Shown here one piece after another: positions 14,376-15,265 of a stretch of DNA of 15,265 nt. Every line of letters begins with the position of its first letter. The stretch's first letter is position 1. A program made the position numbers and the translations under genes. The notes beneath the pieces were generated by a model, which was not told the DNA's origin, did not search any database, and saw only the letters and a list, made by a program, of their open reading frames with translations. Source of the stretch: an uncultured Pseudoclavibacter sp. (GTDB lineage Bacteria; Actinomycetota; Actinomycetes; Actinomycetales; Microbacteriaceae); the NCBI GenBank assembly GCA_946221025.1, contig CAMIMS010000044.1, positions 1 to 15,265 of the forward strand, in the 5' to 3' direction.

Positions 14376-15215
14376 TCACCCGGCCTTCGGTGCTCGTCCT
14401 GACTCCTGGTCTTCCTCGTTGAGTTCAAGCAACACCAGGTCGTCGGTCGTGACCAGTCGCGTCGAGATCGCGTACTCCACCAGTCGCGCTCGACGGTTGG
14501 TGGCGAGTTTGCCCCGACCACCGCGAAGCCCCGTCACGCCCATCTTGTCGAGCTTGTCACAGACGTTGTCGAGCTTGCGGTTGAACGTCGTCATCGACCA
14601 GCCGAGTCGCTCGGCTGCTTCGGCGGATGTGGGGATGTCACCCCGACCGGGCGCGTTCTGGCGAAGCATGTCCTCGGCGAGGGCGACCACGAGCAGGCGC
14701 TGGCTCGACGTGAGGTGCACGGTGTCCTGCGAGGTGTTGCCCGATGGGCCGACGGTGAGCTGCGAAGTGTTGTAGTAGTCGCCGCGCGAGTGAATCGAGA
14801 AGTCGTAGGTCGTCGACCCGGCACTGAACATGACGTTCGTGTGCTCGAACACGATCGGAATCTTCGCGCCGGGCGCGAGCCACGACTGCACCTGACCGCT
14901 CTGGTCGGAGATCGTTGCCGCCAGCAACCGCCCCACATTCGCGAGCCACCACAGGCCGAACTCGAACCGCACAACAAGGAACGTGCGGTGCAGGTACGGG
15001 TTCTCGTCAATGACGAGGTCCGCCTCGCGGCCAATGGTGAACGGCTCGGTGGGGTCGAGGTCGAACCACTCGCCGCAGAACTCGATGCGAAGCGCTCCGG
15101 TCTCAGCGGCTTCGGCGGGGGGCTCGACTTCTTCGGCGGGCTCGGTGACGTCCATGACCTCTGCACCCGGCAGGTCGGTACCGGCCTTATCTGAGGTCGT
15201 TGATTCCGTGGTCAC
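14376..15215 (-). CDS. FHA-like domain protein with C-terminal helix-turn-helix-like domain
   Basis: This 279-residue protein begins at a GTG (15213-15215) with AGGAG seven bases upstream (15223-15227). Residues 1-40 form an acidic tail whose first ten residues are rich in Thr and Ser. An FHA-like beta-sandwich spans about 42-140, with TIGREADLVID (60-70) as the GR motif. The usual SxxH phosphothreonine-binding motif is not clear; the matching region reads NPYLHRTFLVV, so binding may be altered. Residues about 168-255 are helical and basic (SAEAAERLGWSMTTFNRKLDNV, abridged here to its ends SAEAAERL and FNRKLDNV; then GLRGGRGKLATNRRARL). They resemble a winged helix-turn-helix. No membrane segment is seen, so it should be cytoplasmic. 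FHA domains read Ser/Thr kinase signals. In this context the protein may link a kinase to the surface-protein genes, as a DNA-binding regulator or an adaptor. The gene stands 107 bases before the surface protein genes. FHA call firm; DNA binding inferred. Confidence 0.85.
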   Translation of the reverse strand: MTTESTTSDKAGTDLPGAEVMDVTEPAEEVEPPAEAAETGALRIEFCGEWFDLDPTEPFTIGREADLVIDENPYLHRTFLVVRFEFGLWWLANVGRLLAATISDQSGQVQSWLAPGAKIPIVFEHTNVMFSAGSTTYDFSIHSRGDYYNTSQLTVGPSGNTSQDTVHLTSSQRLLVVALAEDMLRQNAPGRGDIPTSAEAAERLGWSMTTFNRKLDNVCDKLDKMGVTGLRGGRGKLATNRRARLVEYAISTRLVTTDDLVLLELNEEDQESGRAPKAG

Positions 15216-15265
15216 GATGCTGCTCCTCTCGTGCCTTGGGGGATGGGCGACGCGGGGTGGTTGCG
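15216..15265 (-). promoter_or_regulatory. Leader of the FHA gene
   Basis: Only 50 bases upstream of the FHA gene are in the window. They contain the ribosome binding site AGGAG (15223-15227) and a C-rich stretch. I see no -10 or -35 element, so the promoter, if any, lies outside the window. Confidence 0.4.

Overview
This is a GC-rich window (roughly 60-65% G+C by eye). It has almost no non-coding space and all six genes lie on the minus strand. The codon use, the gene families and the gene order suggest a high-GC Gram-positive actinobacterium. Microbacteriaceae or another Micrococcales lineage is my best guess, but there is no rRNA or marker gene to prove it. No tRNA, CRISPR array, insertion sequence or prophage gene is visible, and no gene-free stretch exceeds 300 bases.

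Read in the direction of transcription (right to left), the layout is as follows. (1) 15215-14376: a soluble protein with an FHA-like domain and a C-terminal helix-turn-helix-like domain. (2) 14253-10723: a 1176-residue surface protein with an N-terminal membrane anchor, a beta-propeller-like head and a chain of cadherin/Ig-like repeats. (3) 10572-5095: a 1825-residue paralogue of it, with more repeats, two fibronectin type III domains and a distinctive C-terminal domain. (4) 4983-4015: a MoxR-family AAA+ ATPase. (5) 4018-2618: a DUF58 membrane protein. (6) 2621 to beyond the left edge: a TgpA-like membrane protein with a transglutaminase-like domain. Genes 4/5 and 5/6 overlap by four bases (ATGA), which indicates translational coupling. 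The larger gaps (107, 150 and 111 bases) hold ribosome binding sites and weak candidate promoters.

The order FN3/Ig-like surface protein, AAA-ATPase, DUF58, transglutaminase matches the PFNA-type cluster known from bifidobacteria and related actinobacteria, which also includes a Ser/Thr kinase and a PP2C phosphatase. This version differs in having two tandem giant surface proteins and an FHA-HTH protein at the front. A plausible model (inference) is that MoxR and DUF58 act as a chaperone pair on the TgpA-like protein and the membrane-anchored giants at the cell surface, with FHA-mediated phospho-signalling as input.

The most notable sequence observation is that the transglutaminase-like domain lacks its catalytic Cys (Gln523 instead) and catalytic His (Thr564 instead). 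The DUF58 protein also lacks a recognisable metal-binding (MIDAS) motif, and the FHA protein has a divergent phosphopeptide-binding motif. By contrast the ATPase motifs are intact. The system may therefore be a binding and assembly machine rather than a cross-linking enzyme.
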